Notes: generated by a model not told the origin, from the sequence alone. A stretch of 64,000 bases of DNA from Centropus unirufus (GCA_013397695.1 VYZI01000670.1:160676-224675); one strand, 5' to 3'. Positions 50,701 to 63,786 are shown, counted from the first letter of the stretch. Translations and numbers: made by a program.

Positions 50701-52640
50701 CTCCACAGTTCAGGTGTAGCGACAGAAGGGAAGGGGAAGAACCATCCGAGTCGGATCCAAACCGGTTTGCGCTATCACAGAAACGATTTCAGTTTCTTTT
50801 CTTTTGCTATCTGCACTGTTTCCTTGCAGCACGTGAGAGAGGAGGCTGAAAATGGGATGTGATACAGCTCATTGCTCTCTAAATCTCCTGCTCATCTGCA
50901 ACAAAAATTATTATATGACCAGCTTAGAAGGAATTCACCTCTTTTTTTCAGACTTGAAATGCCTTGTTACATGAAAATTGGATGCTGTGTTTCAATCTCG
51001 GCTGATCTTGTGACAAAAAAGCAGCGCATCTGAAATGAGCTAGAAATTGTAATGTGGAACACTCACCTAACGCTCTCACAATGCCTTCCATCCCCAAGAA
51101 ACAACTGCTGATGTACTTACACAATCTAAGAATGTTTAAAGAAATGCAGCTCACAATATTACTCCCTCCAGCCAAATTTCAGGATCTCTTGGAATAAGGC
51201 GCCTGTGAGCAGAGATAAAAATATCCTCTGCCTAAGTCGTCTTATTTGCACACAGTCTTTGCTCAGTCCTGTTTCTCTGAATTAAACAAAAATCAATAGC
51301 AGCCAGCAGTTTCCTGGCTCGGAAATTCCCCCCGTAGCCCCCGCAGCTTCCTCCAGGCCCAGCGGAGCTCCGGCTCCTCCTGGCTCTGAGCGGCCATACC
51401 TGGCCCTTCAGGCACCCAGCACCCAAACCCCACAGCTTATCCCTGCTTTCCTGACCCCCTGCACATCCCGACAGCTGAGGAACCCCTGGATAGAGCCAGT
51501 CAACCTTTGCGTGCCCAGCACCCAGCTCTTTTCCAAGGTTTACCCTTTAGGAAAATCGAAATATTTTTACTATTAAACCTCAAGCTCCTCAGAGCCCCAG
51601 AAAGTGCAGACCGGAGGCCTTTGGGCAGGCGTACGTTTGGGGATCATGAGATTTTCATGGCAGAGCCCGAGCCCCGCTTACCAACCCATTGCGACTCAAT
51701 GTGGGACAATTTAGGAAAAGAATATATGAAACCGTTCTTTTTCTAAACTTGAGTGGATGTGGCTTTCGTACCGGTGTGTACCCGGACGAGCTAGAAGCGC
51801 CCAGTGCATGGAGTCGGTGCTTCCGTCTGCTTTGGGAAGGCAAAGGAGGGCGGCAGAGATTCCAAGAGGGCTCCAGAGGAGCCACAGGCATCCCAAGAGC
51901 TGGGCAGTGGCTGCCAGCACCAATTTGGGCTGAAATATTTCAATTCAAGGTCCAGCTGGTGCCTTTCCCGAGAGCCACACACACTCAGTGAGTCACAGCC
52001 CTGCAGGAGTGCGCCGAGATCCCAGCTCCGCTGCTACTGGGAACCTTGGGAATTCTGTTCTTGTGGCCTGGGCTGCAGGCAGGAGGGTTTGCTCCTCAGT
52101 AACCCTGCAGCATCCTTGATAGCAGCAACCTGAGGCAAAACCGCTTTATTTTGAATTAAAAAATTAAGCAGAGCCATGAGAAGCAGTGGAGCCTTCCCGA
52201 ACCGTCCATGCCTCTGGAATGGGAGACCGGTCTGCACAGCCCCTACCTCAGGACTGCAGGGAGGATGAACTCACATTAGGATTGCCCAGCAGAGCCCGGC
52301 TACCTCTGTTTAATACCCAGCTCTACAGCCAGGGATCCCCCAGCGACCGTGCCTCCCTGTCTCAAGTTTCCAAAGCTAATATTTCCCTGTTTTCCTTCTG
52401 CACAGTAAAATTTATCCTTGACTTAGTCCCACTGCTTCAATTCTTTTCTTGTAATTGCAAATGTTCTGCTAACACACCGTGATTCAGGCACTGTAAGAGT
52501 TTGCCAGGACCGGAGGTGGATGCTAAAACTGGTGTCAACTGAAATTTGAAAGCGGTTGTTTTCCTGTTGGACTTTTTGCCGGCAGCCCCAGGAATTGAAC
52601 CCAGCTGCCTTTATTGCCCGACAGTGTCTGTCAGAAGAGT
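47739..52640. other. Unique DNA with GC-rich block, no gene seen
   Basis: AT-rich at 49240-49900; GC- and CpG-richer at 48950-49170, 50630-50790 and 51300-52130. In the last block many 60-109-codon frames overlap on both strands. TTTATGATAAATTGG is repeated at 48684-48698 and 48705-48719. No domain, exon or transposon could be supported. Confidence 0.45.
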
Positions 52641-53050
52641 TATGTAGATGACAGAGATATGAGGGTTAAATAAGAGCACAGTTATAGGTGTTCAGGGCAT
52701 TTGAGCAGCCCATGGTAAAAGGAAACCGCTATATTAATGCCTTGTGGTGGACCAATTGCTTTAGCCTTGATATATTTAATTGTGTTCCAGGCCAGGCTCT
52801 CAACTGATTTAACATTAGCATTGCTCAATTATTTTTATATTCCGCAAGTTAGAACAGTCTATAACAGCTGAGGGGCTGGAGCAGTCCCTGTGTCTGGCAA
52901 ACAGCGGAGGCCGCCGTTAGACCTTTCCCTATTCTTATTCCTCTCATGAGCAAGGGCACAGTTTTTCTCAATCATTCCAGCCATTGCTTTGGGATGTGCT
53001 AATTTAATTCAGTGGAACGGACAGATCCATAGCAGCTGGCAGAGGACGAA
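52641..53050. promoter_or_regulatory. Candidate conserved noncoding / regulatory block
   Basis: Complex, repeat-free sequence with no open frame of note and several short motifs of regulatory type (CCAATTG, TTAATT, a CCAT core). The texture resembles vertebrate conserved noncoding elements. This is an impression from composition, not evidence of conservation. Confidence 0.22.
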
Positions 53051-53097
53051 CAACAGGCTGAAGGAGGTTTCCGAAAGTTAACACCATTATTGGTGTC

Positions 53098-53218
53098 ATT
53101 ATTTTAATGTATAATTTTTAATTTTTAATAAATTATTTTAATTTCTTTTACAAATTATTTAATTTATATTACCAATTACAAATTTAATTACATTACAAAT
53201 TAATTATATACAAATTGA
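53098..53218. repeat. AT-rich low-complexity block
   Basis: About 120 bp at roughly 90 percent A+T with recurring TTACAAATTA-like units. It probably arose by slippage. It directly follows the regulatory-looking block. Confidence 0.85.
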
Positions 53219-54060
53219 GGAGTGCTTAAAAAATATCCAATAAACTCAAATATAATAAAGTGCAGAATATTTTCTTAGGAAAGAGAAATACCCAAACTGT
53301 AAGTGAAAAAATGGCAGCGTAGACAGAAGACTGTAGACAAGAACCTGTGTGTTATAAACTTGATTGGTGCTGTTATAATAATTTAGTTATTCTTGGATGT
53401 ATTTACTGTCATGTGATATTTAGGAAACAGCAGGTAAACCTCTCTGTGCATCACATCGAGAGAAACATGTCATCACTTGATCCTCCCACATTAGCAGAGC
53501 TATAAAAAAATTATACCCAAGGAAAAGAAAGAGGAAAGCCTAAAATATCCAATTACTGAAGAAAATATAAGATGTACCCTTTTGCTCCATGCCTTTTCCT
53601 GGAAGAAGTGCCAGCTTTCACAGGTCCAATCGTTGTTTTTTTTTGCTCTCACCTGCATTTTTGCTATTGATTTAATGCTTTTTGAGAGCTTTTGCATTTG
53701 TTTGGGTTTATTTTTTTCTTTTTCTCCAGTCCTATCAGCTCCTAACTTGGTTCACAGTGCAATCATGCAAACATGATGTCAGCAGTGAACAGACAGGTAG
53801 GAATGATTAATCCCAGGGAAAAACACCTGAAGCGGTAATTTTTGCTCAAATTAAATAATACTCTGGGGCTGCACAGGGTACAAGTCTTCCAATGTGCATA
53901 AAGCTGTTTTAAAGATGATTGACTGCCCACATTCCCCCTAGATGATCCAAACAGGTTGATGTTTAATAAATAAGTTAAGGAATGGTAGATAAAATTCTGA
54001 AGGCAAGGACAGATTTGCTTTGGAACAAGTTGTACAGAGTGGATTTGAGATCTTTATTTT
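53219..54060. other. Unique DNA, no gene seen
   Basis: AT-rich with short frames only; nothing recognised before the CpG cluster. Confidence 0.5.
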
Positions 54061-54250
54061 CCGAAGGCTGGTCAGACCACGTGGAGTTGTGCTACACGTA
54101 TGAGCAGCTCCGTTACACGCCGGCTGCGCGGCTGATCGATGTATGTTCGCATCATCCGGGGCAGAGCGCAATGCGGGTGACACGCAAAGGCAATTCAAGT
54201 AACCCATGCCATAAGGTGGGCCGCAGCCGCACACCGCAATGCGACGAGTG
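54061..54250. other. Orphan CpG cluster
   Basis: Nineteen CpG in about 190 bases, with AT-rich DNA to the left. Observed CpG is high even allowing for the GC content, unlike the CpG-depleted background. A 91-codon plus frame (53982-54257) and a 98-codon minus frame cover it without recognisable features. It could be a small unmethylated island with regulatory or promoter activity, or a relatively recent insert. CpG-containing sequence continues more thinly at 54380-54470. Confidence 0.5.
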
Positions 54251-54803
54251 TGAATGAAAAATACTGAAGGTCATTGAGCGCTGTGCAATGCTCATCCCTC
54301 GCCTTGGAGTGCTCTGTGGTTCAGGAGCGCCCAGGCTGGGTTTTTTGGTTGAATAAGACCACTGTTAGCAGTGGTCACTGGTTCTGCTACGAGCGGTGGC
54401 GCTGGGCCATCCTCACTTGGAACGGCTCATAAACCACTGGTGGCTCGTGGGACGCGGTTCCCCGTTATCTGCTCAGGCAGAGCCAAGGCAGCTCTGAGCC
54501 TGGAGAGGTGGTCAGGAGCCTTTAGAAGCAGAAATTCTGCCGTTAATTAAGTGTGGGGCCTCCTTTCTTCAGGCAACACAGAGCCAACCTCTCCCGCATG
54601 GCAGCCAGAGCTTCGTGCTGCGGACAATGCTGTATTTTGGGTGAAGTACAAAACTGGCCTGCACTCATTCCATTTGTCATTTTAGAGTCCACAGCGCATT
54701 CCTGTAGGAGCTATGAAGCCCGTGCACAGAAAGGGGGAAAACAGCAGCTCATCCTCAATGACTTCTTGTGATTAGTGGTTTCACTGAAATCTCTTCACAA
54801 CCA
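54251..54803. other. Unique GC-moderate DNA, no gene seen
   Basis: Short frames only. The segment carries the thinning tail of the CpG cluster. Confidence 0.45.
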
Positions 54804-54850
54804 TTATTATGTTATTTCTGTTATTATTTCTTATTATGTTATTTCTGTTA
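54804..54850. repeat. 27-bp tandem duplication
   Basis: TTATTATGTTATTTCTGTTA occurs exactly at 54804-54823 and again at 54831-54850. A simple recent duplication. Confidence 0.9.
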
Positions 54851-55739
54851 AGTTTCATCTACATACTCTGCTCTCGGTTTACTGAAATGAATCTAAAATC
54901 CTACCCAAAAATACTCAAAATACCAGCAATGTAATTCAAGAGCTCTGCTGAACAGAAAGCTGAATCACGGTTGGAAGGTAGAGCACCAGGGGGTGAGACC
55001 ATAATTCCCTGAACCACAGCCTTGGAAGCCTGGAAGGTCCATACAGCTGTAATATCACACTTGGAGCAGGGGAGTCAGGTTCTACTTCAGAGATATTCTG
55101 GTACTGAGAGGAACCCCGATCAACAATATGTTTATATATTCTAATAAATGACAAATTTACAAAAATAGCCTTGCTTTTTCAAAGCTCCCAATGTTGGATT
55201 CTTTCTCTTATTTTTAAATGAGAGATGGTTCAACTTTTAATCTAGACTTTTGTTGATGTGCTGATGGAGTTTGGCAATATCACCATCACTTTATCATTGC
55301 TGTTTAAAATCAGCTGTCCCCCAGTCCCGGAGAATCCAGCTGTCCCATCAGTAAGAACGTACCAAGAGGGTAGCGGGAAATACCTTGATGGCTGATGCCA
55401 TCTCCCTACATGAGAGACGGCTTCGGCAGAGCAGATGCTGTCTGGGGACAAGACTCCTTATTCTTCTTCAGCCTCCTGCACCTGCAAGGTAAGGCAGACA
55501 TAACCAGCCAAAATTCTTCCACATGTAGAGAGAATAAAACCCAAGCAGCCTGGATAACCTGGTTCATCAGCACTAAAATTTTTGGGAAGATAATTTACTG
55601 TTTAGTCAACCAGAGAGCAACTTAAAACTTTCTGAAGTAATCTGCTGCCGCGATGTTCAGCAACTGCTTTGTTGGAAGGCTGACAACAATAAACACAGAG
55701 TTGTTACAAATTTAATATTTTATGTTAGGAGAGCAAAAA
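54851..55739. other. Unique DNA, no gene seen
   Basis: Short frames only. CTGCAAG|GTAAGG near 55487 looks like a splice donor, but no matching exon is supported. Confidence 0.45.
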
Positions 55740-56200
55740 ATTATTTAAACTGTGACACATGCATTGGCACAGGATCCTATATTATTGCATCCAACTTGTC
55801 TGCAGTGGAATAAGTACCTTGTGCACGCACACAAGAATCTAAATAGATTACCTGGCTGAACAAAAAAGTTTTATTTAGAGCTTTGTAGCCTCAGGACATA
55901 CTTTGGCAATCATTCTAATAAAGCTTCCATATGCTGAAAGTGCTCTTGGTTGGTTTTCCAACTGATTAAAGTACCAGCCAGGGTGACAAATGACTTTTCT
56001 ATGCTCTGTGATTTGACTCATTAATCTCAGATATATATTGATGACATAAACCATATAATATCATAGCTAGAGCCGGTGATGCACCTACTCTGTGAATTAA
56101 TCGTGATCAAATATGAATTTGAACTTTCAGCTGACATAATCTGTTGATAATTTTGTGGTTTAAATTAAAATTGCAAACAGACGTGGTATAAATATGATCA
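55740..56200. promoter_or_regulatory. Candidate conserved noncoding / regulatory block
   Basis: Repeat-free AT-rich sequence with an exact AP-1-type TGACTCA at 56014-56020, a TGATGACATAA stretch, and several TTAAT/ATTAA cores at 56020-56190. No frames of note. Regulatory identity is inferred from motif texture only. Confidence 0.25.
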
Positions 56201-56622
56201 CAATTAAGCATAGGTCGCTACTTGACCGACCAAAAGTGAACACATGCACAAAAAAATTCATTTGTTTGCTGCAGTCTTTCAGAAACAGCAGCTATCTGAA
56301 ACCCAGGAAAAAAAAAATAGCCCACAGGGACTCCATCCTGCCATGGTCAGACTTCTTCTATGTCTGAGCCAGCTGGTTTCAAACAAGCTCAGCTATTTCT
56401 ACATTTTAGATTTCAGTCTGGATCGTTGACTAGAAAAGAGCTGTCTCAAGGCACGGACGATTTAGACTCGGGCGAAGCTGTCTGATGGAAAAGAGGAAGA
56501 CAGGACCTTCTAGCAGCCTTGAAGCTGGTCCAGGATCTCTGAGCAGCAGAGGCGATAGGACTGCGGTGGTTGCAGCCGCAGATGAGGGCCCCAGCTCGAA
56601 TGCCCGGCCCTCTGCTCCGCAA
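56201..56622. other. Unique DNA, no gene seen
   Basis: Short frames. CpG-richer immediately before the CR1 (56440-56610). No element recognised. Confidence 0.45.
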
Positions 56623-57750
56623 CACCATGGTTTGGGTTGGAAGGGACATTAAATCCCATCCAGTTCCACAACCCTACCATGGACAGGAACACCTCCCACT
56701 GGATCAGGTTGTTCCAAGCTCCATCCAACCTGGCCTTGAACACCTCCAGGGATGGGGCACCCACAACTTCTTTGGGCAACCTGGGCCAGGGCCTCCCCAC
56801 CATCATCATGAAGAATTTCTTCCTTATATCTAATCTATGTCTCCTCTCCTTCACTCTAAAGGCATTACCCCTGTCCTACCTCTCCATGGTGTTGTAAAAT
56901 GTTCCTCCTCATCTTTCCTGTAAGCCCTTTTTCAGTACTGGAAGCTTCTCTAAGGTCTCCCCAGAGCCTCCTCTTTTCCAGGCTGAAGAACCCCAACTCT
57001 CTCGGCTTACCTTCATAGGAGGTGCCCCATTCCCCTCACCATCTTTATGGCTTTCCTGTGCACTTGCTCCAGCAGGTCCTTGCTGTTCTTGTGTTGGGGC
57101 CCCCAAAGCTGAATGCAGTCCTGCAGATGGGATCTCACCAGAATGATGCAGAGGTGGAGAATCAGCTCCCTTGCCCTGCCAATTACAAACCTTCTGGTGC
57201 AGCCCAGGATAGGGTTGACTCTGGGCCTCAAGCACAGGTTGCTGGGTCATGTTGAGCTTATCCAATGACCCAAAGTCTTTCTCCTCAGAGCTGCTCTTAA
57301 TCAATTCTTCACCCAGCCTGGTGGAGAATGTTCTTGGGATTGCCCCATCCCATGTGCAGTACCTTGCACTTTCCTTTGTAAAACTTCATCAAATTAGCAC
57401 AGGCCTCCCTCTCCAGCCTGTCAAGGTCCCTCTGGATGGCATCCTTTCCCTCCAGCATGCCAACCACAGCACACAGCTTGATGTCATTGGCAAGCTTGCT
57501 GAGGGTGCCCTCAACCCCACTGTCCATGTCTTTGACAAAGATCAACACCAGTCCCAGTACCAATCCCTGAAAAACATCATTTCTCACAGATCTTGACCTG
57601 GACGTCAAGCCATTGACTCTAACAGCTTGAGCCGTTGGCTCTGACCATCCAGCCAGTGCTTTACACTCTGGGTAGCCCATCTGTCAAATTCCTGACTCTT
57701 CTTATTTTGATATGGTTGTCATGAAGCTATCAAATCCTGGAAAACAGTGT
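56623..57750 (-). mobile_element. CR1 LINE, about 1.1 kb 3' part with broken reverse transcriptase
   Basis: The longest CR1 here, 5' truncated, with its 3' end at about 56623. Minus-strand translation gives recognisable pieces of the ORF2 reverse transcriptase in several phases: FVKDMDSGVEGTLSKLANDI followed by KL (57474-57533), EGKDAIQRDLDRLEREACAN, then RSHLQDCIQLWGPQHKNSKD in another phase, and RLDIRKKFF with LPKEVVGAPSLEVFKARLDG near the end. The catalytic FADD-type box reads LAND at 57483-57494, so the first aspartate is asparagine. Phase changes between these blocks show frameshifts. A dead element. Confidence 0.96.
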
Positions 57751-60700
57751 GGAAGATTCTACTCCAGCACACTCCCAAATTCCCCAAGTATATATTGAGT
57801 TATCTGACATCCTGGGTACTGGAAGTTTTTCATAACAAGATGCTCCCTGCAACCCATGTTTTTTTTGACAAAAGAAATCCTCTTTCCTCTCTCCACCCTA
57901 ATGAAGATAAATTTAATTTCAGCAAGAAACTTACCTACACTGAAATGTGGGGATTTTCCCTACAGTAACACAGTAGGACAGTTTACAACTTGCCACACAG
58001 CATCATTCAAATTTCCTAAAATCATTCCTAAAACCTCAACAGTTTTATAAACCTTTAAGCTTTCAACTGACTCATCACAGCACACTGCCAGGTCCTCTCA
58101 GGTCCCGCATCTGTTTATTTCTAATAAACCATCCCTAAATGTGCCCTCTTGAAACAGAAGGATCACCGTTTCTCTGGTGCCCGTCATAAGCTTTCAAAGG
58201 GTACCTAAAAACAGGTCATACTGGTAAGAGTTTCGTTTGACAAATGTCAGGCTCTTCCAATACTCCCCTTCGTCAGACAAAGGGCGAGCCAACATTTTCA
58301 CAGCTGCCACGTCACGCCCTGCATGAAACCCGGTAGAACAATACCTGACAGCGAGCCCGCCGCTCACCGAAGTTCTGGTTACATAACCCGGTATAGGAAA
58401 AGGAGTGTTTTTCAGCTTCACTTTAATGTCAAGGCTGGTAGCGTGAATGCAATTGTGGCTGATATTTTTCTGCTGCAGTCTGGCAGAGTTAGCAGTAAAT
58501 ACACCACCTTGTGCAGAAAGTGAGCAGGCTTCCAGTGATGGAAAAAAGAGGGTATAAAGTGCCCACACAATTTTTGTGCATTTGATTTCCCTTGGGATTT
58601 ATCACCCCTTCGGAAATGTTCCAGATCGCTGTTTGGGTTCTCAACCTCTTCACCCCACCTTTCAGAGAGAATCTGGGGGGCAGCTCTGCTACCCATTACC
58701 TGCGGGATCCATCCTTCAGCTGAGAAAGTGAGAGCCGTGATCTTCAGAACAAAATGCTTCCATGAATCATGAACAAGGAGGTGAGCTTGAAGAGCTACAA
58801 GGGATTAAGTTATTTTAAACAGGAGGAAACCAGTTCAGGGCAGAGGAGGATCCATACCAAGAGGATGCAATAATTCCTCAGCCTTCCTCGTCTTTGGACT
58901 ATACACATTTACACACCTCTCACACAATCTGGATTTGAATTTTTAAAAATATTACCTGTCACTTGTCAATATTTAATTCAAGGACTCTTTTAGTCAAGTA
59001 GCCTAAAGAAAAAGTAAGATTTAATTCTTGTATTCATTGAATTGCAGTGGTTCTTCTAATCAAGTCTTTTCACGGGAATGCACTACATCCTTCATCACGG
59101 GAGTTGCTTCCATGAGGTGATTTTATAATTTCTCCATTTGGTGATTGTGTCAATTTCTTTCTCTATACCCTCAGGAAATTAACTTTTAATATCATATAAG
59201 AGAATCAGCTTTCATTCACTGGTTCAATATCAACCTATTCTAGATTAATATTTATCAATAACATTGCCGAAGCAGACTGTAATTCCCAAAGAAGTCATTG
59301 TTCCTTCTTCTACAGAGAAAATCATAAGCTCTAGTAGCTTTCAGATTGAGGCAGCCAAAAAATGATTAGTGTACATTATAAGAGCATTTGCATGGAATTT
59401 ATTTATTTAGATGATCTGCTGTGCTGTAAGTATTTACAACTCTTCTGTTTCAACAAGCGGTAATAACCACCCTGCAGATCTTCCACAAGCTTCGGAATTG
59501 CTGACATTGCTTTTCAGGACCACATATTTAAAAAGCACAGAATCGTGGTGTTCGCTGTGTGAGTAGAGGCATAGAAATGAGAAATAATATGATATTCTTG
59601 TGGTTTTATAACACCAGTGATTGCTACAAGGTAGGAGAAATAGAACATTTTAAGACTCTAGTCTGCAGTGCCATCTTCTGTGCTTTAATGCAACACAACT
59701 ATTGATTATCATTCCCCTCTTTAATAAATTATTGCTACCAGTGATAAGTGGCATTGTCTCAGTGTTAACACTGGTTGGGGGTCTCCATTGCAGATAATAT
59801 CTTTGGGTCTCTGTATTGCAAGTAGCAGCCATTATACTGCAGGCAGATGACTTCTGTAAAATTCAGTGTGGTACAGGCAATATTCATTGAAGAAAATCAT
59901 GCTGATAAATTTATTTAATTTCCAACTAAGAAACTTATATCCACCAATTCCTCCTAAGACCAACAGAAATATTTTACTGATTTCAGCAGGATGCAGTAGG
60001 TAACAGCATCCCACCGCACGCTGAGCCACTCATCCATCCTGCCAGAAGTCCTGTTTGAAGTCCCGCCTGATGGAGCGGGAGCATCCTTAATTCCAGGGGT
60101 GCAAGGGGGAGCTGTAGGTGCACGATGCTCCACTCAGCTGCCATGTATAGGCTACAACGCTAGAGCCTTCCAAGTCTGTTTGCACGTGATTATTCCTAAC
60201 AGCCACTCCAATAAAAGTGAAAATGCACCAAGGAGGAGAACAGGCGCGCAGCCGTGGAAAGAACTTTACTGTCAGACAGAGCGGGCGCAGCACTCGGAAG
60301 GGAAATTCAGGAATATTCAGCAAGTCCGGGTTTGGAAGACAAAGTTCTGAGCAGGAAAACTATGGGGATTTCATCTTTAGACTTGTCTCTGAATATGATT
60401 AAAAATGAAAATGATGAAGAAACTCCCTCTATGATCCGGTTTTGGGTGTTTTCGGCACTGAGGCAGGCAGGATGGGCGCAATGGAGAGCAGGGTTCGTGA
60501 CCCAGAGGTCTGGTTTTCAGCCCTGTGGAGCACGTCTGGAAACAAGTATGTATTTAACTGCTGTGTTTGGAAGTTATTACAGGCTCCATGTGAGAAATGG
60601 GAATGCAGTAAGAGCAGTCAAGGCAAGACACAGAAGAGACAGATTTTTATCTTTTTGACCAAGTGGTGAAAGAGAATCAAGTGTCACATTTTCTTCTGAA

Positions 60701-63700
60701 ATTTTTGATGCATTATCAGTTTCTTGATAAATTAGTTGCAAAGAGTATCTCTGTGGAAGAAAGGCACTGAAAGAAAAAGGGCACATCTGGGGTGACTCTT
60801 GGAATGTGGCAAAGGACTCACCAGAAAAATGGTTTTTGACCAAATGAGAAAATAGATTCTTTATCAAAGAACCGCAGGAAGAACTTGGGAAAAAAAAAAG
60901 GTATCTTAAAGAATACAGACAGGATGGACTATTTTCTGATGTAAATGAAAAAAAACACAAAACAGTAAGAAATGCTCTGAAACCTTTCAGAAAGTGTTCA
61001 ATATTAATTACTATCCACATCTTGCAAATAACCATATATAGCCAACCTTAGAACTGTAAGACCAGGTGATTTTTCCAGAGATGCGCGCTGCTCAAAGGGC
61101 GTGTTCAAGGTCAGACGGGGCGGGTCTTTCTGACATCGTGCAGTGCTCACCAAGTGTAGCGGGAGAGAGAATTACATCAAGTAGATGATCGGTATCTTTT
61201 ATATGTGCATGTTTAGAAAAGGGCAGAGAGAGAAAAATGACATTGGATTTCCTATGGAGAAACTAACACCGTAAATCATTAATTCTGAAATAGAAGAGAA
61301 TATACAAGGTCTGGTCATCACAATAAACAATAAATAAGCATTGATTAATGTAAAGAAAATATTTCGAATCTTTGCAAACTGGATTGGAGAGGGAGTTCAA
61401 GTATTAGAAATATTTCATAAGGAAGAAATTTTATATAACTGGCATTGGCACAAGTTGTTGAGAGGCACCGCATGATTGGCAAATGAAAACTTACAATTTG
61501 GTTTATAATGGAAGAAAGATAAAATGGAAAGAATATGAACTCTCCATTATGGGTCCTGTTACCTGTTTTAATTTTATTGGTAATTCAGAACCCAAGGATT
61601 GTGAAGGCACACAGGTCAACGTTCTAGTCAACATAGCTCAGCAGAGAGAGCAGGTCACTGCCTGTGTGACCGTCCTTTAAATTACGAGTTTCTTCCTAAA
61701 TATCTGTTGCTGATGTGCAAGAAGAGAAATCATGCTGTTGCGGGGACCTGAATTGGAGGAATGCAGGCTGGTCTCGTGTAGCTGGTTGGGAAATTTCTTC
61801 AGGATGGCTGGAATTATGTATGCTGATGTTATAATGCACAAGGAGCTACTGCAAGAAAAGGTGACTCACTTTTGGACTTCATTGTGCCAGATAAAGCTGA
61901 AGAACCGTGGTATTGGGAATTAAAAGTTACCTAGAAACTGTGAATCATGACCTCATGTTCACTAAGAGCAAATACTGCCCAAACTCGGTTATATAAAAAA
62001 CATGCATAATACTCCAAACTAGCTTATATCCAAAATCTGAAGGAATAAGAAAAAAAAAAAAAAAGAAAAAAAAACCAAACTGCACAGAAGGAAAAACGCT
62101 GACAGGAAAAAGATGTATATAAAACCTACATTAAAAGAATTTGATCATCCAGAGTTTCCCAGCATCACCATTAAAATGGAAGCAACCCTAGCTAAAAGTT
62201 TGTCTTAGTTCCCTGGCAAGGACAACATGAAATTTTAAGAAAAGTATAATAGGTGGCAAAAAAAATGAAATAGTTAACAACATAAGAGCTAAGGATTGCC
62301 AAAAGTAGCTCAAGGCAACAGTGGAATACACAGAGCAGCAGAGCTAAAGATAGTTTAACATATTTTTGAAAGTCGCTTGAGAACAAATAAATTATATAAA
62401 GGTCCATTAAGAATGAAGATTGTAAAATTGTCACTGATGATATGGGAAGAACAGAAGTTTCTAATAAATACTGTGCCTCTATATTTGGAAAGAAGCAGAA
62501 TGCTGCATTCATACCACGGGGAAGCAATTTCTAGGCTATTAATAAGCCTTAGGAAGAAGTTAGACAACTATAGGACGAACATTTCTGAATCAGGAGGCTT
62601 AGAAACAATCATCAGAGAGTCAGACAAGTGCTGGCTGAGGGAAATTGTGGCTCACTGATACCAACTTATAACAAAGACCAAAGATTATAACAAAATCCAT
62701 GTATTCAGGCAGATATTCAGAGGATGCCAGGAGGCCTCAGAATAGCTAGGGTTATGTCAATGCATTAAATGATCAGGAGAAATGATACAGCTAAATCCAG
62801 ATTAGTCAATCAGTTTGAGCTCTTCCCAAATTATGCACCTTGGATAAAGTCTTGGCTGATAAAGGCCAGACGCAGGTACCGCGTTCTTACCTATCTGCAA
62901 TTCCAGATGAGCTGATGTGGAGATCTATTCCCATCACCTGGGCCACTCTGCGGCCAGATTTGCACGAAGGTCTCCCAACAGCTCTGCCTCCCCACTGGAG
63001 GCCTTCTCCTCCAGAAGGACCAACCAGGCACAGCGCGCTACCACGCTCCTCCTCCTTCCGAGGACAGCTGGCTCGGCGGTGCCTTCAGTGGATCCTCTTG
63101 GAACTCTTGGACTTTGGTAACAATTTTTAACCATGTGTCATTCGCTCAAAACATTAGCATTGTGCGATACACCACCGGTAACACCTGATAAATTAATTAA
63201 AATTGAGCTAATTTAACGTAAATTATTGACAAACCTTATCCCAGAGATGTCGATGAGCAACCGGCACCAAATGGATTTGTTTCTAGTGGGGTTCCACCCG
63301 TATCTGGAGGATGGAGGACACTTACCATCCTCTTCAGCAAAGGTCTCAACATGAAGGAATGGGTAATAAAAACCCGGAAAGTTTCCATCTGTTTGTTTGG
63401 AATGGCAGTGAATGACATGGACATGGTGCTAAAGTCAAAGCTCACTGAACCATTTCCACTTGAGGAGCTGCCCTCAGAATTGTTTTCTTCTCTTCATAGA
63501 ATTCAGTGTCAATGGGGAAGAGGGAGAAGAGCACTTCCAGAATGAGGAACTCGCACCTGACAAGAAGTGGCTCAAATAATAATTGAGATGAACAATCCAA
63601 CATAATTTCTTATTGAAATGTTATCATACATGGACAACGTGACTCTTGGATGGTAAAAAAAAAAGAAATGCCAAACGCTTCATTCCTGTGAGGGAGCTAT

Positions 63701-63786
63701 TTTAATTCTGCAAAAACATGACAGTGTGCGGACCAAAACTGGTAGTGGGATACAACTATTGGACAATATGATCTCAGATTCATAAT
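57751..63786. other. Unique DNA, no gene seen
   Basis: AT-rich with A-runs near 60892 and 62050-62075. A 152-codon minus frame at 60577-61035 is Phe/Ser/Leu-rich, as expected when A-rich DNA is read backwards. A run of short plus-strand frames lies in A-rich DNA at 61480-62660. A CpG-richer patch at 60225-60300 and another at 62930-63080 have no exon support. TCTTCATAG|AATTCAG near 63499 resembles a splice acceptor without other support. Confidence 0.45.

Noticed and set aside
52577..52610. tRNA-like B-box (GGAATTGAACC read in reverse) with flanking GGCAGC/GCTGCC
   Set aside because: No A-box, anticodon arm or acceptor stem can be built around it; at best a chance match or very old SINE trace.
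60577..61035. Minus-strand frame of 152 codons
   Set aside because: Phe/Ser/Leu-rich translation expected from reverse reading of A-rich DNA; no domain or signal recognised.
61480..62660. Series of small plus-strand frames suggesting a decayed retroelement ORF
   Set aside because: No motif of reverse transcriptase, endonuclease or gag could be recognised; A-rich composition explains the frames.
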